From: Viscum album
Taxonomy: Eukaryota; Streptophyta; Magnoliopsida; Santalales; Viscaceae
Assembly: GCA_963277665.1 (NCBI GenBank)
Contig: OY728145.1
Span: forward strand, 952,855,033-952,919,032
Reading direction: 5' to 3'
Length of the DNA stretch: 64,000 nt
The translations under genes and the position numbers were made by a program. The notes beneath the pieces were generated by a model. That model did no database searches and was not told the origin of the DNA. It saw only the letters and a list, made by a program, of their open reading frames with translations. The number at the start of each line of letters is the position of its first letter. Position 1 is the first letter of the stretch. Shown here piece by piece: positions 26,103 through 39,260 of this stretch.

Positions 26103-28963
26103 GCCATGTGGTTTTTATTTAGTATTTTTATTCATATTTTTTAAATAATTTTACATTTATTTAAAAAAACCCAAATATCATAAAATTTAATAAATCCAAA
26201 AAAAAATCTTTTTGTTCATGATGTCATTCAATTAAAATTATTATTCATGAAAAAAAATCTCATGTGCTCGAAAATAATTTAAATGATCATGATGATTATA
26301 TTCAAATAATAAGTGATTATGTGAAATTCCTGGAGATCCAAATAGAAAAGATTGCAAAAAATGTATGCACATCCCAATAGGAACAGAAACATGAACCATA
26401 ATGAGTGGTGGAATGGATTTAACCAATAATATTTTATGTTAATGAACATGAGATGGGTGAGAAAGAACTACTAAATTATCTAATAAATTCATTTCACTCA
26501 CAACCATTTCTCGAGGAGGTCATGGAAGTACATATTCCATCTTCTACACAGATAGGAGATCAACATGTTTTGGAAGAATCCTGAAATAACATTGTTGAAG
26601 ATAACTTGAAACATGATCTTCCAATCCTTGAAAATGAAACATCAAAAACATTATACCTCTATTTTTCTTTGAAAGATAATATAGCTACTGATATTGAGTT
26701 TCCAATGGTACTTCTTATATAGATCAATTACTAAGATGAATCACTTGAATTGGATGATTTTTTATTAATCATTATTTTTTTATCCTATTCAATCTGAATT
26801 GTCTTATAATTTCACTTTCTTTGAAATTTATGATGCACCACAAATGGAGCAGACCAGGTATGTTAATGAAAATACTACCCAATTGGTGGTGATTGAATAA
26901 TAATATACGGACAATCATGTGGTGGTGAGATGATCTCCTCGACAAAAATTTACATACAATATAGAGGAGGACACCATATAAGTCAATAGAGAGAACCTCT
27001 ATATTCTATTCCTTCCCACTTCATACCTCAAATTTTATCTTCATTATTTTTTGGGGGGTTGAGAAATTTATTATCATATTTGGGGGTCCCTACTATTAGT
27101 GTTTACTCTTGGACATTTGTAAAATTCACATTTGGTGGTTCGTCGTAAAGAAACCACCCCCACCATCTAAATAGAGATAATACATGGCAAACACCTGACT
27201 AGAGGTTGTGAAATAATGACACCAACATTGGGATGTAAACCATGTTCTATCCCATTTTCTCATTATCTTTATGTATTATTTAGATTTTATTATGGTTTAT
27301 TTTATTTCTTGATTTCTAGTTCTATTGGAAATAGTAAAGATCTTTCGTCAAGGAAGCCGCTTCAATAATAATATCTGGTTGTATCTTTCCATTTGTTTTC
27401 TTTTCAAACCTTATATTTATATTTTGTTCATATGAAATGAGGGAAACTAAAATTTATGTGTGGGGGATGGTCAACATACTTAGTTATTCTTTTATGATTT
27501 TCATTTTTTTCTAATTTTATAGATTTTTGAGCTTTAATGAATTGTCTTAATACTTTTCACACATCAACATATTTTGAAAGAGTTGAAATGATTTTTGAAA
27601 GAATGGATTTAAAATAATTATTGATGTGATATTTTTTTCCATGATTTGGATTTTGATGAATTTTTATGAGTTTATTGATTTTTTATATTCATTCCAATTT
27701 AACAATGAATCCCAAAATTTTTTATTCCAATGAAGTATATTAAACCACTTTGACATATTCTTCTTAATACCCAAACTTTCTTGAAGAAAAAATTATTTTT
27801 GGGTGAGAACTATACGTTGTGATTTTTCTCTATCAATTAATTTGATTTCATGGAATTTATTTGATATGATTGAGGTACTACATTGGCTAGACAAAATTTT
27901 CCTTGAGACCCACATTTACATTTATCATTTGTAAGCCTTATATTATATTAATTTCTTTATAATTTTAAGCCACATTATAAGATGATTTTTCTATACCTAC
28001 ATGCACTCGTAGTATTTTTTTCATGGATATTATATGTTTGAGTGTAGGGGATAGGGCTTTCATGTGCATTTATTGGTATTTGAATCATTAATAGGTGGTG
28101 CATGGTTTGTGTCAATATTTTGGGCAATAGATAATAAGAGAATGGAGAATGTGTCATTAGTTTGTTGTTCTTTATTTGTTCCGTAAATTTATCCTTTCAA
28201 AAAATAAACAATAGTATATGTGCACGAATTAATCATTGTATATTAATTTATGAATCATGCACCTATAAAAATCAATGTAATGAATTCTCATCCATTCATT
28301 GTATTAAAATTACATCTTATCCTTTATAAAATAAATCAAAAAAAGTTGTGCCTTTCTAGAGCATAAAAATTGTGGGAGAACATAGATGATATCCTTCTTT
28401 CTAATTGATTATTTTCAAATATACCATGTCATAAAAGGGGGAGGTGTTCTTTTTCATATTTTCAAGAATTATTGACAGTGTAATTTCATGTGTTTTCACT
28501 TGAATTAATCATGCATTGTACATAATAGTCTAGTTTTCCCTTTCTAGCATGAAACATTCCCAATAATTTTTCCACCAACCATATGCCAAAAAATTATTTG
28601 AACCTTTATTTATATCCCTCTTTATTTAATTCATTTTCTTGTTTAATGCTATGTAGAAATGATAATTTTCACAAGCCTATAGTTATACATGCAATTTCCA
28701 TGTCTGAGCATAACTCTAGATTCAATTTTCCTTGAGTGAAGAGTGAAATAAAATTCAACGTGAGGTAGGTTGTGATTGGGCCATGGAATGATTTTTGAGG
28801 TTAAAAGTTTTGAATGATTGAAATGAAAATTATAGAGAATTGTTTTTCATAAATGATACATGATTTAATTCTATTTTTTATAAGATCATTGATATTTTCC
28901 CATTTTTTATTTTTGTGTGGATTTTTATTTAGATATTATATGATTTCCCATGAGTGAAATGAT
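26103..28963 (+). pseudogene. Internal region of nested element, no readable pol
   Basis: About 2.9 kb with slightly more GC than its surroundings. A stretch near 26450-26760 gives a short protein-like string with stops, rich in Glu, Asp and Leu, that I cannot assign; it could be a Gag remnant. Near 27344-27368 the string CGTCAAGGAAGCCGCTT recalls the non-coding 3' region of Athila-type elements. A G-rich tract (GTGTGGGGGATGG, 27459-27471) lies about 1.5 kb before the LTR. No reverse transcriptase, RNase H or integrase motif was found on either strand. Confidence 0.5.
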
Positions 28964-28980
28964 TAAGTTTGGGGGAGTTA
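28964..28980 (+). other. Polypurine tract of nested element
   Basis: The run AAGTTTGGGGGAG sits directly before the start of the 3' LTR at 28981. This is the position and composition expected for plus-strand priming, and it agrees with the plus orientation given by the primer site. Confidence 0.65.
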
Positions 28981-30691
28981 TGAATATCACATATACATAT
29001 AGTTTATACTATAATTTTTTTTATAATCCCACTATAATATTATTTTATGTGTTATTGTCACGTTTTTAGGGTTTAGTGGTATTTTGAGCTCTAATGCAGA
29101 AAATTTGTTAAATATATTAATTTGGAATATTTTTATAATATGTGTATTTTGGTTATAAAATATACATTATTATTCCAACTTAATTGATTATTTTTTATAA
29201 ATCCTGCATTTTCTTCCAAATCAATTTCTTCAGGAGGATAGGCTGATTCGAGCATTTAGAGGCCCAAAATAAATAATTTAATTTGGGAACTTTTTCTGGA
29301 GAACAACGTGGACCCCACCCACATAAACGAATCATATCTCAGTACAGACAGCTCTAAATGCATTGATTATAGCTATAAATGAAAGAGGATTCAGTATTTC
29401 ACTTGATAAATGAGTTTCATGTCAAAATATGCTCATTAAGGAATTATTTGAATTGCAAAAACATGTTGAAGAAGAAATAACTCACCAGGTAGAAAAAATT
29501 CAATTTAGAAATTAATTTATAACGTCTGAGGAACACATTAAAAATGTAACATATTTAGTGTATAGACACAAAATAAAGTGGGGATCAAAATTTAAAGAGT
29601 CTAAAACACCTGAATATAAAGGATGGAAGGTCATAATGGAATGTTGAGTTGAAGAACTGGAATTTGGAGAGTCCAATGGATAGATTAAATAGCTCTAATT
29701 AAATTATCTATTACTCTAACATCTGGTGGAAACAAATATAATATTTTTAAGGTGAAAAGAAGAGATACTATGGAATAACATTAATTAAGGCAACTGAAGA
29801 AAAATATGGCAATTTATTGGAGAATACAAGTAGAAACATTTGAATTATATTTTTGGAACAAATTCATTCCCCCCTTCTTCCTATAAATATGTATCCTCAC
29901 CCCTTGTAAATGAATTTTAACTTCTTTGTGGAAATTTTCTATGGTTTCATAGTTTCTATCTTTTGTAATAGTATTATGAATTTTTAATATATAATTCTCT
30001 TATTCATATCATCCTCATTTTTTATTCTTTTTTTCATTGCTTTCTTCTCCATTGAGATCTATTGTACTCTTGATCATGAGTAACTAACCCGATGAATTTC
30101 TCATGCGATCAATCTTTTGTTTAACCCTTTTAATTGATCATTAATGTTTATTTATTCTGATTTTATTAGAGTTAGATTAAGGGTTATATTAGTGGATAAG
30201 ACTCCTCTGTGTCTCCACTTTCCACCCAAGACATAACATTCTCTTATCAAACATTTTCCATTGATGTAGGGGGTGGATGTGTGGTATCCCATCAATCGTG
30301 GAGTGTACTGTATATGGAAAACCATACATTGAAGAGAATATCAACACATTCTATAGAGTGTGTTTATGAATTGAATTTGACTATTATAATGGGATGACCA
30401 AGGTTCAAACTTTTTGATTCTATGAGGAATATATCCTTTCTTTCTGACTTCATTATCTTTTCATTTATTGTGTTTTCATTGCATTTGTGCGTTAAATTTT
30501 ATTATTTCATTTTCATCTATCAAAAATATATTTCATTTTTTATGTAGTAAATATAAAAACAGTATAATAAAAAAGTGAATTAGAAGTAGCGAGGGATTAA
30601 CTACAACTCCTCCTCAAGAGAATGAGCCAAGGCATCTCCCAAGAGCGATTTAGTTATAAATATTTTTTAGAGCGTGCACGACAACACTTCA
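28981..30691 (+). repeat. 3' LTR of nested non-autonomous element
   Basis: Partner of 24365-26081. It begins TGAATATCAC after the polypurine tract and ends AACACTTCA. It carries a cleaner TATA-like sequence than its partner, noted separately. The frame 30209-30397 inside it has no family match and is taken as chance. Confidence 0.75.
29880..29890 (+). promoter_or_regulatory. TATA box candidate in 3' LTR
   Basis: CCTATAAATATG follows a C-rich run and precedes GTATCCTCACCCC, an arrangement typical of an LTR core promoter. In the 5' LTR the same place reads TTTTAAGAAATATG, so that TATA is lost. About 800 bases of LTR remain downstream, compatible with R and U5. Confidence 0.45.
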
Positions 30692-31506
30692 CCGGTGACC
30701 ATTATAACTTAGTAATTAAATTTACAATTATGGATAGAAATAAAGGATTTATGAATGAAATATAATAATATTTTTCATCTTGAAATTATTTTTATTTTGT
30801 TATCAAATGAAAAATATTTTTTTGTAATTTCTTTTTAAAACTTATAAAATACGCCTTCGTAAAAAAAATATTCAGGAATGTATATTATAATTAAATTATC
30901 ATTATTTTATTAATTTTTTTTAATAAATAATATTAATTTATTATTTCATCGTGTTTTTATTATCATAGGTGACATTTTTTATATTATTATAAAAATATAT
31001 TTTTCCAATGAATTTTAAAAAAAGATTATTTTTTTGGAAGATATATTTTATTTTTAATATTTATAAAACATAAATTTATTTATTTTTGATTATTTTAAAA
31101 TAATCGTTTTCTTAAAAATTCATTAAAATAATCAAATTATGTTTCATTAAATGAGTTTTATACTTTAATTCAGTATAAAAGCATTTTATATTCAAAAAAT
31201 TTCCTCAAAATGGTTTCATTACATTTTTCCTATATAATAGAAATAAAATTCTGAATATTTTGTGATTTTATTTTTTATAAATTCAATATGTATTAATAAT
31301 CTAGATATATATATTTATTAAGTATGCCACTTTTATTTTTATACAATATTAGTAGTAAACTTATAAATTTTCATTACCATAGTGAAGGGTAAATTAGGTA
31401 ATACATAGTAAAAATTAAAATGATATGAATCGTTTAATGAAACAAAAACATAAATAAATCATATGGTTTTATAATACATCAAAAATAACCATCCAATGGT
31501 CTAAAA
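30692..31506. mobile_element. Internal non-coding region of LARD-type element, right part
   Basis: This resumes the host element after the nested insertion and runs to the start of its right LTR. It is AT-rich with no motif. A short GC-richer patch at 30691-30700 is adjacent to the nested element. There is no clear polypurine tract just before 31507. Confidence 0.5.
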
Positions 31507-34500
31507 TGTAATTACATGACTTCCATACAACCATGTCTAGTATATAGTTCAATTTCGAATTTTATATGATATTTCATGTTTTTTATTTTTAATAAATTAT
31601 TAATTCAAATAAAATATGTTTTATTGAATAATTTTTTCTTATTAAAGTGAATCGTTTCAAAGAATAAAATTATTATCAACTCGAAATAACAATTTATCAT
31701 TCATTTCGATGATCATATTTACCAAAATGAGTTTTTATTTCATAATTTCAAACCCAAATATATGGTTTCTCATGTGACATCCATATATTTCATATCTTCT
31801 CTTATATTTGATGTTTTAATTCATTCTTTGAATGTGGGTTTTTGATAATGTTATTTAAAAAATTTTAAAATAAACCATTTACATTCAATTTAAATGATTC
31901 ATCATCTACTTCACATTACATTATTATAAATCTAATTTCATTTTCATGATCCATTATTGATAGAATTTTTTAAAGTATATTTTTCCAATGTTTTCAAATC
32001 ATCTTTAGAATCCATTATTATTTTTTAATATAGATTTTTTAAATAATTTTTTAACAGGTAAATTATTTCAAAAAGTGTTTACATGATTTTTATTTAAATT
32101 GAAAAATATTTTTCAATGGTCATGTTTTTAGTACTCTAGATAAAATTAATGAAAATTAATATTTTTCTCTTCATCTATTCATGAATTTAATTTTTTATGT
32201 GACCAATCACCCAATAGATGATGATAGAAATTAAATTGTTCAATAACATTTTTTTAATTGTTTTAGTTCCATTTTTATCTTGATTGATATAATTATTATT
32301 TAATTGGAATTTATCCATGGGTTTGTTATGATGGGTTTGATGGTTTTTTTGAAGGTCAATAATATATATGGATTATGTTTGATGTATAATCCCAATTTTT
32401 TAATAAGAAACACTACGTTTGAGAGCGTTCAACATTAACAACAATGACCATAAAACAAACAACTATGAAATATTACAAAAAATGATTCCATTATAACATT
32501 GTAATTAAATTTTATGGGTATGAAAAAAAATTACGTATTTATGGAAAAACCATTATATCTTACTCATTAGGATTTCATTTTTAATACATTATATAATTGA
32601 ATACAATTTCTAATAAACTCAGTTTAATCTAAAAAAATACTTTTTAAAAAAAATGATTATAATTTTTTTTCATGAATAAATTTTATAATTTATTTATAGA
32701 TGTTTTAGAATATTTAATTCATGAAATAAAATTCAATTTTAGATTCATAATGTCAAAATTATCTATATATTAATTTCTTTATATATTCAAAAAATATATT
32801 TATTTTTCATGGAATAGTAAAATATACAAATTTTATTGAGAACTATATTGTAATTGAGAATATAAAAAATGAAATTTTTTTATTTGTTTAAAATTTTCAT
32901 GATATCATGATTATTTAAAATAATTAGTAATGGTTGTTTAAATATATTTTAAAATTTATTTTATTAAAAAACATATTTAAAAATGGTTTTTTTCTAAATA
33001 ACTGTTTTTCGTTGTGTTTTTACTGTTTAATTTAAATTTATTAATGGAAAAATCTTTTATTTGAATTTTAGAAATATTTTTCCAAATTTTTTAATTAGGT
33101 GTTCTAAATTTATTAAATATATCAGATTAATTTTGGGATGTATTAACAGAAAACATAGTAATTTAATTACTATGGGTATGAGTAAATCAAGTTATGATGG
33201 GATAAAATTAAAATTATAATATCCATTGAATTGAAAAAAACATGAATGGATATTATTTTTCTAATATAAATCATCCATAATATTCCAAATTACGTATTTA
33301 GGACCATTTAGAGCTGCATAGTTTACATTATGTCCTTTATCCTATTTTATTTAAAGAAATATCGAAGATGTCATTCTCTTGTTTTGAATAATATAAATTT
33401 TATAATATTTAGTCATCCATAATATAATGAGGAACATAAATATTATTTTCAAATATATAATATTTAATTTCATCATAGTACCATATTTTTAATTTTTAGG
33501 GAAATAATTATTAACATAAATGTTTAAACAAAGATTCTGAAGTAATTATTAAATTTATTTAACAAAGGAAATACAATGGCTTTGGAAATATTAAAATAAA
33601 TATATGTTCAGATACATAATTTATTTTAAAAATTATCTATAAGACCATTACATGATAATTATATAATATAATAGTTTTTCTATGTTTTAAATGTTTTTTT
33701 AATGTTTTTAATGTTAATGTAATAAATAGTTTTAAATATTAGACAAAAGATATTTTTTGAAATTATTATTTTATTAAATTAATTATAAACCATTTTTATA
33801 ATTGAATATCTCTAAAAATTATTATAATCACTCCCAACTTTAAAGAGGTATTATTTTATATAGAATACAATACTTATAATTCTAATGGTGTTTAAATAAT
33901 GAGATTGTCTGAAGAATATGTATCATTCTCAATAGAGTTTTTCAATTTTTTTTATTTCTTCTACATCATGAAAAATTATTAAACCATGATAAAATTGTAG
34001 ATCCAATATAATCTTTATGATTATATATTAATATTTTAGTTTCATGGATAATAATATTCTCCACTTCCGTCAAATGGTAAATTAAATCATCATGACAGTG
34101 TATGATGAACTACCACTTCACGAACTGAAGTAATTCTTTTCCATCTACATCTATCAAAAAAATTTGTAATGATGGAGAAATTTTTTATTTATAATATTAA
34201 TTAAATAATTATAATTTTTTAATGATAATTTAACAATTAAATTATTACATTTCAATTCATTGAAAAATATAATGGTGTTCGTCAGTACTTGTGGACCACA
34301 ACATCAATGAAGCTATTTCATTCATTTTACATCCTAAAATATGATTAATGATATATATAATTATATTAGAAAAATTCCTACTATATTTATTATATAATCA
34401 TGATTCTATATATATAATATAATACATTTATTCCTTCAATAATTATCATTGAAAATGGATATGTTACTCACGTGTGTGTATGACTAACAGTCTAAAAGAT

Positions 34501-35207
34501 TGTAACATAGTTTAATTTTTTAACTATTTTTTTGAATGGATTTTAAATTAAAATTTATGTAAAAAATTAGAAATATGTTAGAAATAATAATCAGGAGATA
34601 GTGGAATAATGATCTCTTTATCCATGATCCACATGACTAAATCATTTTAGAATTTAAAACTGAATATCGCTGAACAATCCCACATGAACATAAATAATTA
34701 AGTAATTTATATAATACGATAATAAAAGAAATAAAATAAATTATAAGCTTGAAAAAATTTTAATGAACATAAATACTTATCCTATTTTTTTATTTAGGAA
34801 TATAAATAGGTTATGTGATGAGTCAAACTAAAGGCTAGGGACTCATTAACAAAAAAACATCAGTTTAAATGTCTAAAATATCTCCATTATAAATATTAAT
34901 CACTAATTTAAATGTTTTTCGAATGATATTAATGAATTTATTTATATTTACATTTATTTATAATAATGATAATATTTAAATATCACACATATTTTTTCAG
35001 AAATAATTTTCTAATGGATTTATATATTGGATATACTTTAAAAAAAACATCTTTTAATGATTCATTTTAAAAAATTAAAAAGTCATGTTTTCATAACTTA
35101 TATAGAATGAGGTGATGTTATTTATTTCAGGGAACCTTTAATGGTTTGAATATTTCATTATATATTACATGTTTATTTTCAATGAAAATGATTTCCATTG
35201 TAAGTGT
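31507..35207. mobile_element. Right LTR of LARD-type element, first part
   Basis: Colinear with 17946-21645. It is broken at 35207 by the Tekay element. With the tail at 44298-44389 it totals 3793 bp, the same as the left LTR, which shows that the interruption is a clean insertion. The polymorphic C run and (AT)n run of the left LTR are missing or reduced here. Confidence 0.75.
35203..35207. repeat. Target site duplication, left copy
   Basis: AGTGT lies directly before the TG of the Tekay 5' LTR. The right copy at 44293-44297 reads AGGGT, agreeing at four of five bases. Five bases is the usual size for Ty3/gypsy insertions. Confidence 0.65.
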
Positions 35208-37116
35208 TGTAGTACCCCCGATTTCTGGTAAGTAACCCTTGTTTTATGCTTTTTAAGTACATGAAGCATTTGAGAAATGGTTGGGAAAGTGTGGAGACTT
35301 TAAAAGTGTTAAAGGGAAATATTTGGGGATGGACGGGCTTAGTGCGGTTTTCCCAAACCGTGCGGAAGTCGTGCAGGTGGTGGTCACTTTGGACAGAGGA
35401 AAATGCACAGTGTGTGAACGGTTTGGGAAAACCTTGCGATGAGGTCATGCAGAGCACCCCTTCCAAGCAGTGACTACCACACGGTTAGTGCACGATTTTC
35501 CTAGTTGTGTGGACTAACCATGTTTAGGGTCAACATAGATATTTTTTTAGGGATCTAATCCATTTTATCATTAAACCCACTTGTTTTTTCTCCCATATGT
35601 CCCTAACTCAGGATTTCTCTCTGGTGTAGGTGGGAGAACACTTACCATGCATTTTGGAAGCGATCTGGAGGCTTGCCTTGGCATTGAGAGGCCCATGGAT
35701 CGAGGTAAGTCCAATTGCCTTTAGTTTTCTTAGATCTCATTCTTCCCCCTTGATGGATCCTTAGATCTACGCCCAATGTAGGTAGATCTAAGGTAGTGGA
35801 TGACTTTTAAGTAAGTTTTTGTTTTTTGGTACTAGGGGAAGGAATCTAAGGAGGTTTCGGGGAGTAGTTGACTCAGTTTTGTTGGCATTCTTTGTCCGTT
35901 GGTTGGTTTGGCCTAATTTTTGTAGGTAGACAGCTTCACTCCCAATTCCTCTTTCTTAGAACTCGAAGGGTTAGTTCCAAATTTTTTTCCTTGATTGAAA
36001 TGTTTTGTTTATCTATTGTGAAAGAATGGTTGAAACCCATTTTACGTAACGGTTTATGGAAATTTTGTGTTTTCAGAATGTGTTTGTTGAAGTGAATTTA
36101 AAATTGTGATTTTAAATTGGTTATGGGTTTTCTGCTTGAAAGAAATGGTTTTGAATAAAAGGTTTGATGCTTTATTGAATGGTTTTGAACACACATGGTT
36201 TTGGCATAGATTCCCATGGGTTGTGGTGTGTGTTCATATACATTGGGATGGATAAGGGAGAGAAGTAACTCCATAAAAATGATGGGATGGATAAGGGCGT
36301 GAAGTACCCCTGTCAAGGTAGTCCACTAAGTGACGACTTAGTGGAAGGATAACTCATCACTCGCGAGTTTAGGGAGGTCTAGGTAGCATGCATGGTTGGT
36401 TTAGTGGATTTGTGAAATGGATTGAATGTTCAAAAATAGAGATGTGAATTTGATTGGAAACATTGCTTGGTTTCTTTTCTTGAAAAATATGGGTTTGATG
36501 GAAAATGGTTTTGACATGGAATGTGTTATATTGCATACTGTTTTGGAATTGTTTTATATAAATTGTTTTAGATAAATGCGATAACGTGTTTTATCCTAGA
36601 GTCAAGGGTTGGGAAGTCATCGTGGGAAACCTAATGAGTTTCATTAATCACCCCCGGCTTTGGCACGTTGGTGCTTTTGTAGATCCCATATACCGAGATG
36701 CTAGAAAAGGTAATGTGTCACATGATTATAACACTATTTAATGATACTTGGGCTGGTTCATGACGTTGGAGCTTGGAGATTGTAAAGTATGGAGTTGGGT
36801 TGTCCTCTTGTAGTCTTTTAGGTTGCCTTTCCTCTATTTACTCTGATTTAGTGTTGGTCTCTGATGTGGTACTCTTGGTTGGTTCATGATAAAATAAATG
36901 GTTGAGTTGTCTTATCTTTTATCCTGCATCATTTGGTTGATGAGTTTGGTTATGGTTCTTGGTTTTGTGGTATGTTCTAAAAGGGTAAATCGTCTCCCAC
37001 TTTTTTTGGAACCCTTCGGCATTTATTTCCATCCTTTGGCTCCTTGGGGATGTCACATAAGGCCTAGTAATGACTCGTTGAGCTCTCAAGCCAATGGGGA
37101 TTTGCAGGTCATTAAA
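35208..37116 (+). repeat. 5' LTR of Tekay element
   Basis: It begins TGTAGTACCCCC and is colinear with 42341-44292, including GGTTGGGAAAGTGTGGAGAC near the start and GATGTCAC followed by AAGGCCTA near the end. The terminal CA has mutated to AA. It carries two copies of a short GGATGGATAAGGG repeat (near 36245 and 36284), against three in the 3' LTR. Open frames such as 35246-35473, 35868-36095 and 36898-37305 fall in the LTR or leader and have no coding support. Confidence 0.85.
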
Positions 37117-37118
37117 AA

Positions 37119-37130
37119 TGGTATCAGTTT
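37119..37130 (+). other. Primer binding site, initiator Met tRNA type
   Basis: TGGTATCAG begins two bases after the 5' LTR, matching the first nine bases of the standard plant primer site TGGTATCAGAGC. It fixes the LTR end and the plus orientation. Confidence 0.8.
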
Positions 37131-37735
37131 GTTCGGTCCTTGGAGTATATGCACTCAGATTGTTCTTTTATTTTTGGAACAAGTAGTCATCAGTTTTTGT
37201 TGGTCTTGGCATTTAATTATTATGTGTCTATTCATTGAGTGGTCATCTAAGGAAGGAGTAGGATTATCAAAACATGGAATGTTGTGGATAAAAAGACGTA
37301 GCTAACCTTTTGATACTGAACTTCAAGTTACCAGGGAGTTGCGTACATAAGAGTTTTGGATACACTTATAAGATAACACTTATCATTGTCATGGGTTTAG
37401 ACAATGGGATGAGCATGACATACAATAGAGGAATTACTTCCCACTAGGAGTTCATGTATCATTTTGAGAAATGGATTATGTTTTGATGAAAAAGCGTTAT
37501 TTCTGAAAATTTATAACTTATTTTCAAATGAATTATTTTGAAAAGAGAGTGGTTGGTGTATTTTAAAAATAGATTAATTTTCAAAATAAAGAAAAGATTT
37601 TCTTAGAAATGGGTAAATTTGGAAAAGCATGATGGTTGGAAATCAATGTTGTGATAGTGATGTGATAGAAATTGAAATGCTAAGCCTTCAGTTTCTAGGA
37701 AGTGAGACTAATGGTGTGCATTGTTTGTATAGAAA
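37131..37735 (+). other. Untranslated leader of Tekay element
   Basis: About 600 bases between the primer site and the gag start. No motif is seen apart from the expected position of packaging signals, which cannot be recognised by eye. Confidence 0.5.
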
Positions 37736-38800
37736 ATGGCACCTGTTAGACGTCGTAGAAACCAAGTGGAACAGGCTGCGGAGAATGTGGTAGCACATGA
37801 GTCATAGGTGAACCAACAACTAGTCCAAATTATAGGTCAAGAATTTTATGCTGTGGAAACAGGGAATTTGAGGGATGAGTCAATCCATGTAGACCATTCC
37901 ATCCAATTCCAAAAGCATAATCCACCCATCTTTTAGGGTGATTCTGAAGAAGAAAGGGTGGAGGTGTGGCTGAGTAGGATGAATCGTATCTTCGATTTCA
38001 TCAGCACACCAGCATAACTGAAAGTAAAGTTGGTGATGTATATGCTAGAGGATCTTGCATGAGAGTGGTGGGATCTTGTGGTGCATGCCATGGTTTTTCA
38101 AGGCCTGGGCTAGGGGGAATTTGAGGAATTGTTCAATAAACAATTCTATCCTCACACGTTCAAGATACAAGGGATGAAAAACTTTATTCATCCAAAAGTA
38201 GGAGAATATCTATGTCACAGATTATGTGAATAAATTCATGAATTTAGTGTGCTTTTCACAAGAAGTTGCTACAAGCACATCGCTGAAGGCCAGTATCTTT
38301 GAATCAGGGTTGTGACATGATATTTTCTCAAAGTTAGTTGTTCTACGTATTATGTATTATATGGAGAAGGAAAATAGAGAAACAATAGCTGAAAGAGACA
38401 TCTCAGGAGTTGTGGGATGAGGAAGTATGATGATACCTACAGGAACAGGGGGAAATCTAATGATGGGAACAAGCGGAAGAGGGAAACCTACTTCTAAGGT
38501 GGGAGTAAGAATCAGAATCAGACGGCTGGATCTGTGAATATTCCTCCTTGACCCATGATGAAAGTCGAGTCTTTTTAATGTGGATCGTTTGATCACATGA
38601 AACAAGAACATACAGCACCACCGAGAGCATGACATAATTGCAACAAGATGGGGAATCTTCAATGATATTGTTGCAATGCTCCACGGTTGTGTGTTTTTGA
38701 CACTTCTCAGGTGCCGTAAGCATCTTATGCTTCGACAAGGAAAGGACTACAAAATCAGTCTCACCAACAGAATAGATCTAGCTATGGTGATTCCAAGAAT
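37736..38800 (+). pseudogene. gag: Tekay gag pseudogene
   Basis: Gag forms the particle that packages the element RNA. The chosen start is the ATG at 37736, opening MAPVRRRRNQ, a basic N-terminus typical of the lineage. One frame runs for over 110 codons with four in-frame stops, at 37805, 37934, 38015 and 38060. Around them the capsid region is readable: HNPPIF, then GDSEEERVEVWL, SRMNRIFDF and VMYMLEDLA before WW. The nucleocapsid lies near 38570-38690. Its first knuckle has lost Cys residues (Ser and His in their place), and a second Cys-rich patch near 38640-38690 contains a stop. All four early stops are explicable as CAG, CAA or CGA mutated at the C. The domain identification is secure; the exact end is not. 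Confidence 0.75.
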
Positions 38801-39260
38801 ACCATGACTCCTTGGGTAGGGCAATCACAACAAGGCAATAAGGAGCAAAGTGTAGCAACAAAGAAATTGTATGGAGTGGAACAGGTGATTGTGGATGACC
38901 AGTCCGGACCATCTATGGTGAGAGGTACAATTCTTTTGAATTATACCCTCATGCAAGTGTTGTTCGATACTGTTTCATCTCATTCCTTTCTCTCTTCTCG
39001 TATTGCTGATTTACTGAACTTAAAAATGAAATGATTCCATCTGTGATAAAATTTTAAACGCCTCTCATTGAATGAAAATGTAGATACTTGGTGTGTAGAG
39101 AATGTTCTATAAATATTGATGGAACTGAGATGAAATGGGATTTCTCTATGATGGAGATGGATTTCTATGATATAATCCTTGGTATGGATTGGTTGACAAA
39201 GTTCAGGGCTCACATCAACTTTTACCAGAACAGTCTATTTCGCGAATGAAGATGGCGTCG
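38801..39260 (+). pseudogene. Tekay protease pseudogene
   Basis: This encodes the aspartic protease that cuts the polyprotein. The frame from 38804 contains MVRGTILLNYTLMQVLFDT and then the active-site position at 38966-38974, where the conserved Asp-Thr-Gly reads Asp-Thr-Val. This is followed by SSHSFLSS. The Gly at this position is needed for the fold of the active site, so the enzyme would be dead. The frame stops at 39034. After a frameshift the C-terminal signature GMDWL is readable near 39182-39196, a typical end of plant Ty3 protease domains. Confidence 0.75.

Larger units (their letters stand above)
24365..30691 (+). mobile_element. Nested non-autonomous LTR retrotransposon, possibly Athila-like
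   Basis: This is a complete small element made of LTR 24365-26081, primer site 26085, internal 26103-28963, polypurine tract 28964-28980 and LTR 28981-30691. It lies inside the internal region of the LARD-type element. The internal part is only about 2.9 kb and shows no reverse transcriptase or integrase, so it must have relied on another element for movement. The Asp-tRNA primer site is typical of Athila and related plant gypsy elements. I could not identify a matching target duplication (GTTAC before, CCGGT after), so the outer edges are accurate only to a few bases. Confidence 0.7.

Noticed and set aside
17946..35207. Large segmental duplication instead of an LTR pair
   Set aside because: Similarity starts and stops at TG and CA ends, both copies have the same total length after removing the insertion, and the spacing fits an element interior. 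A duplication would not be expected to respect these ends.
36898..37305. 135-codon open frame
   Set aside because: It runs across the end of the Tekay 5' LTR, the primer binding site and the leader, so it cannot be a gene of the element. It has no counterpart in the 3' LTR copy.
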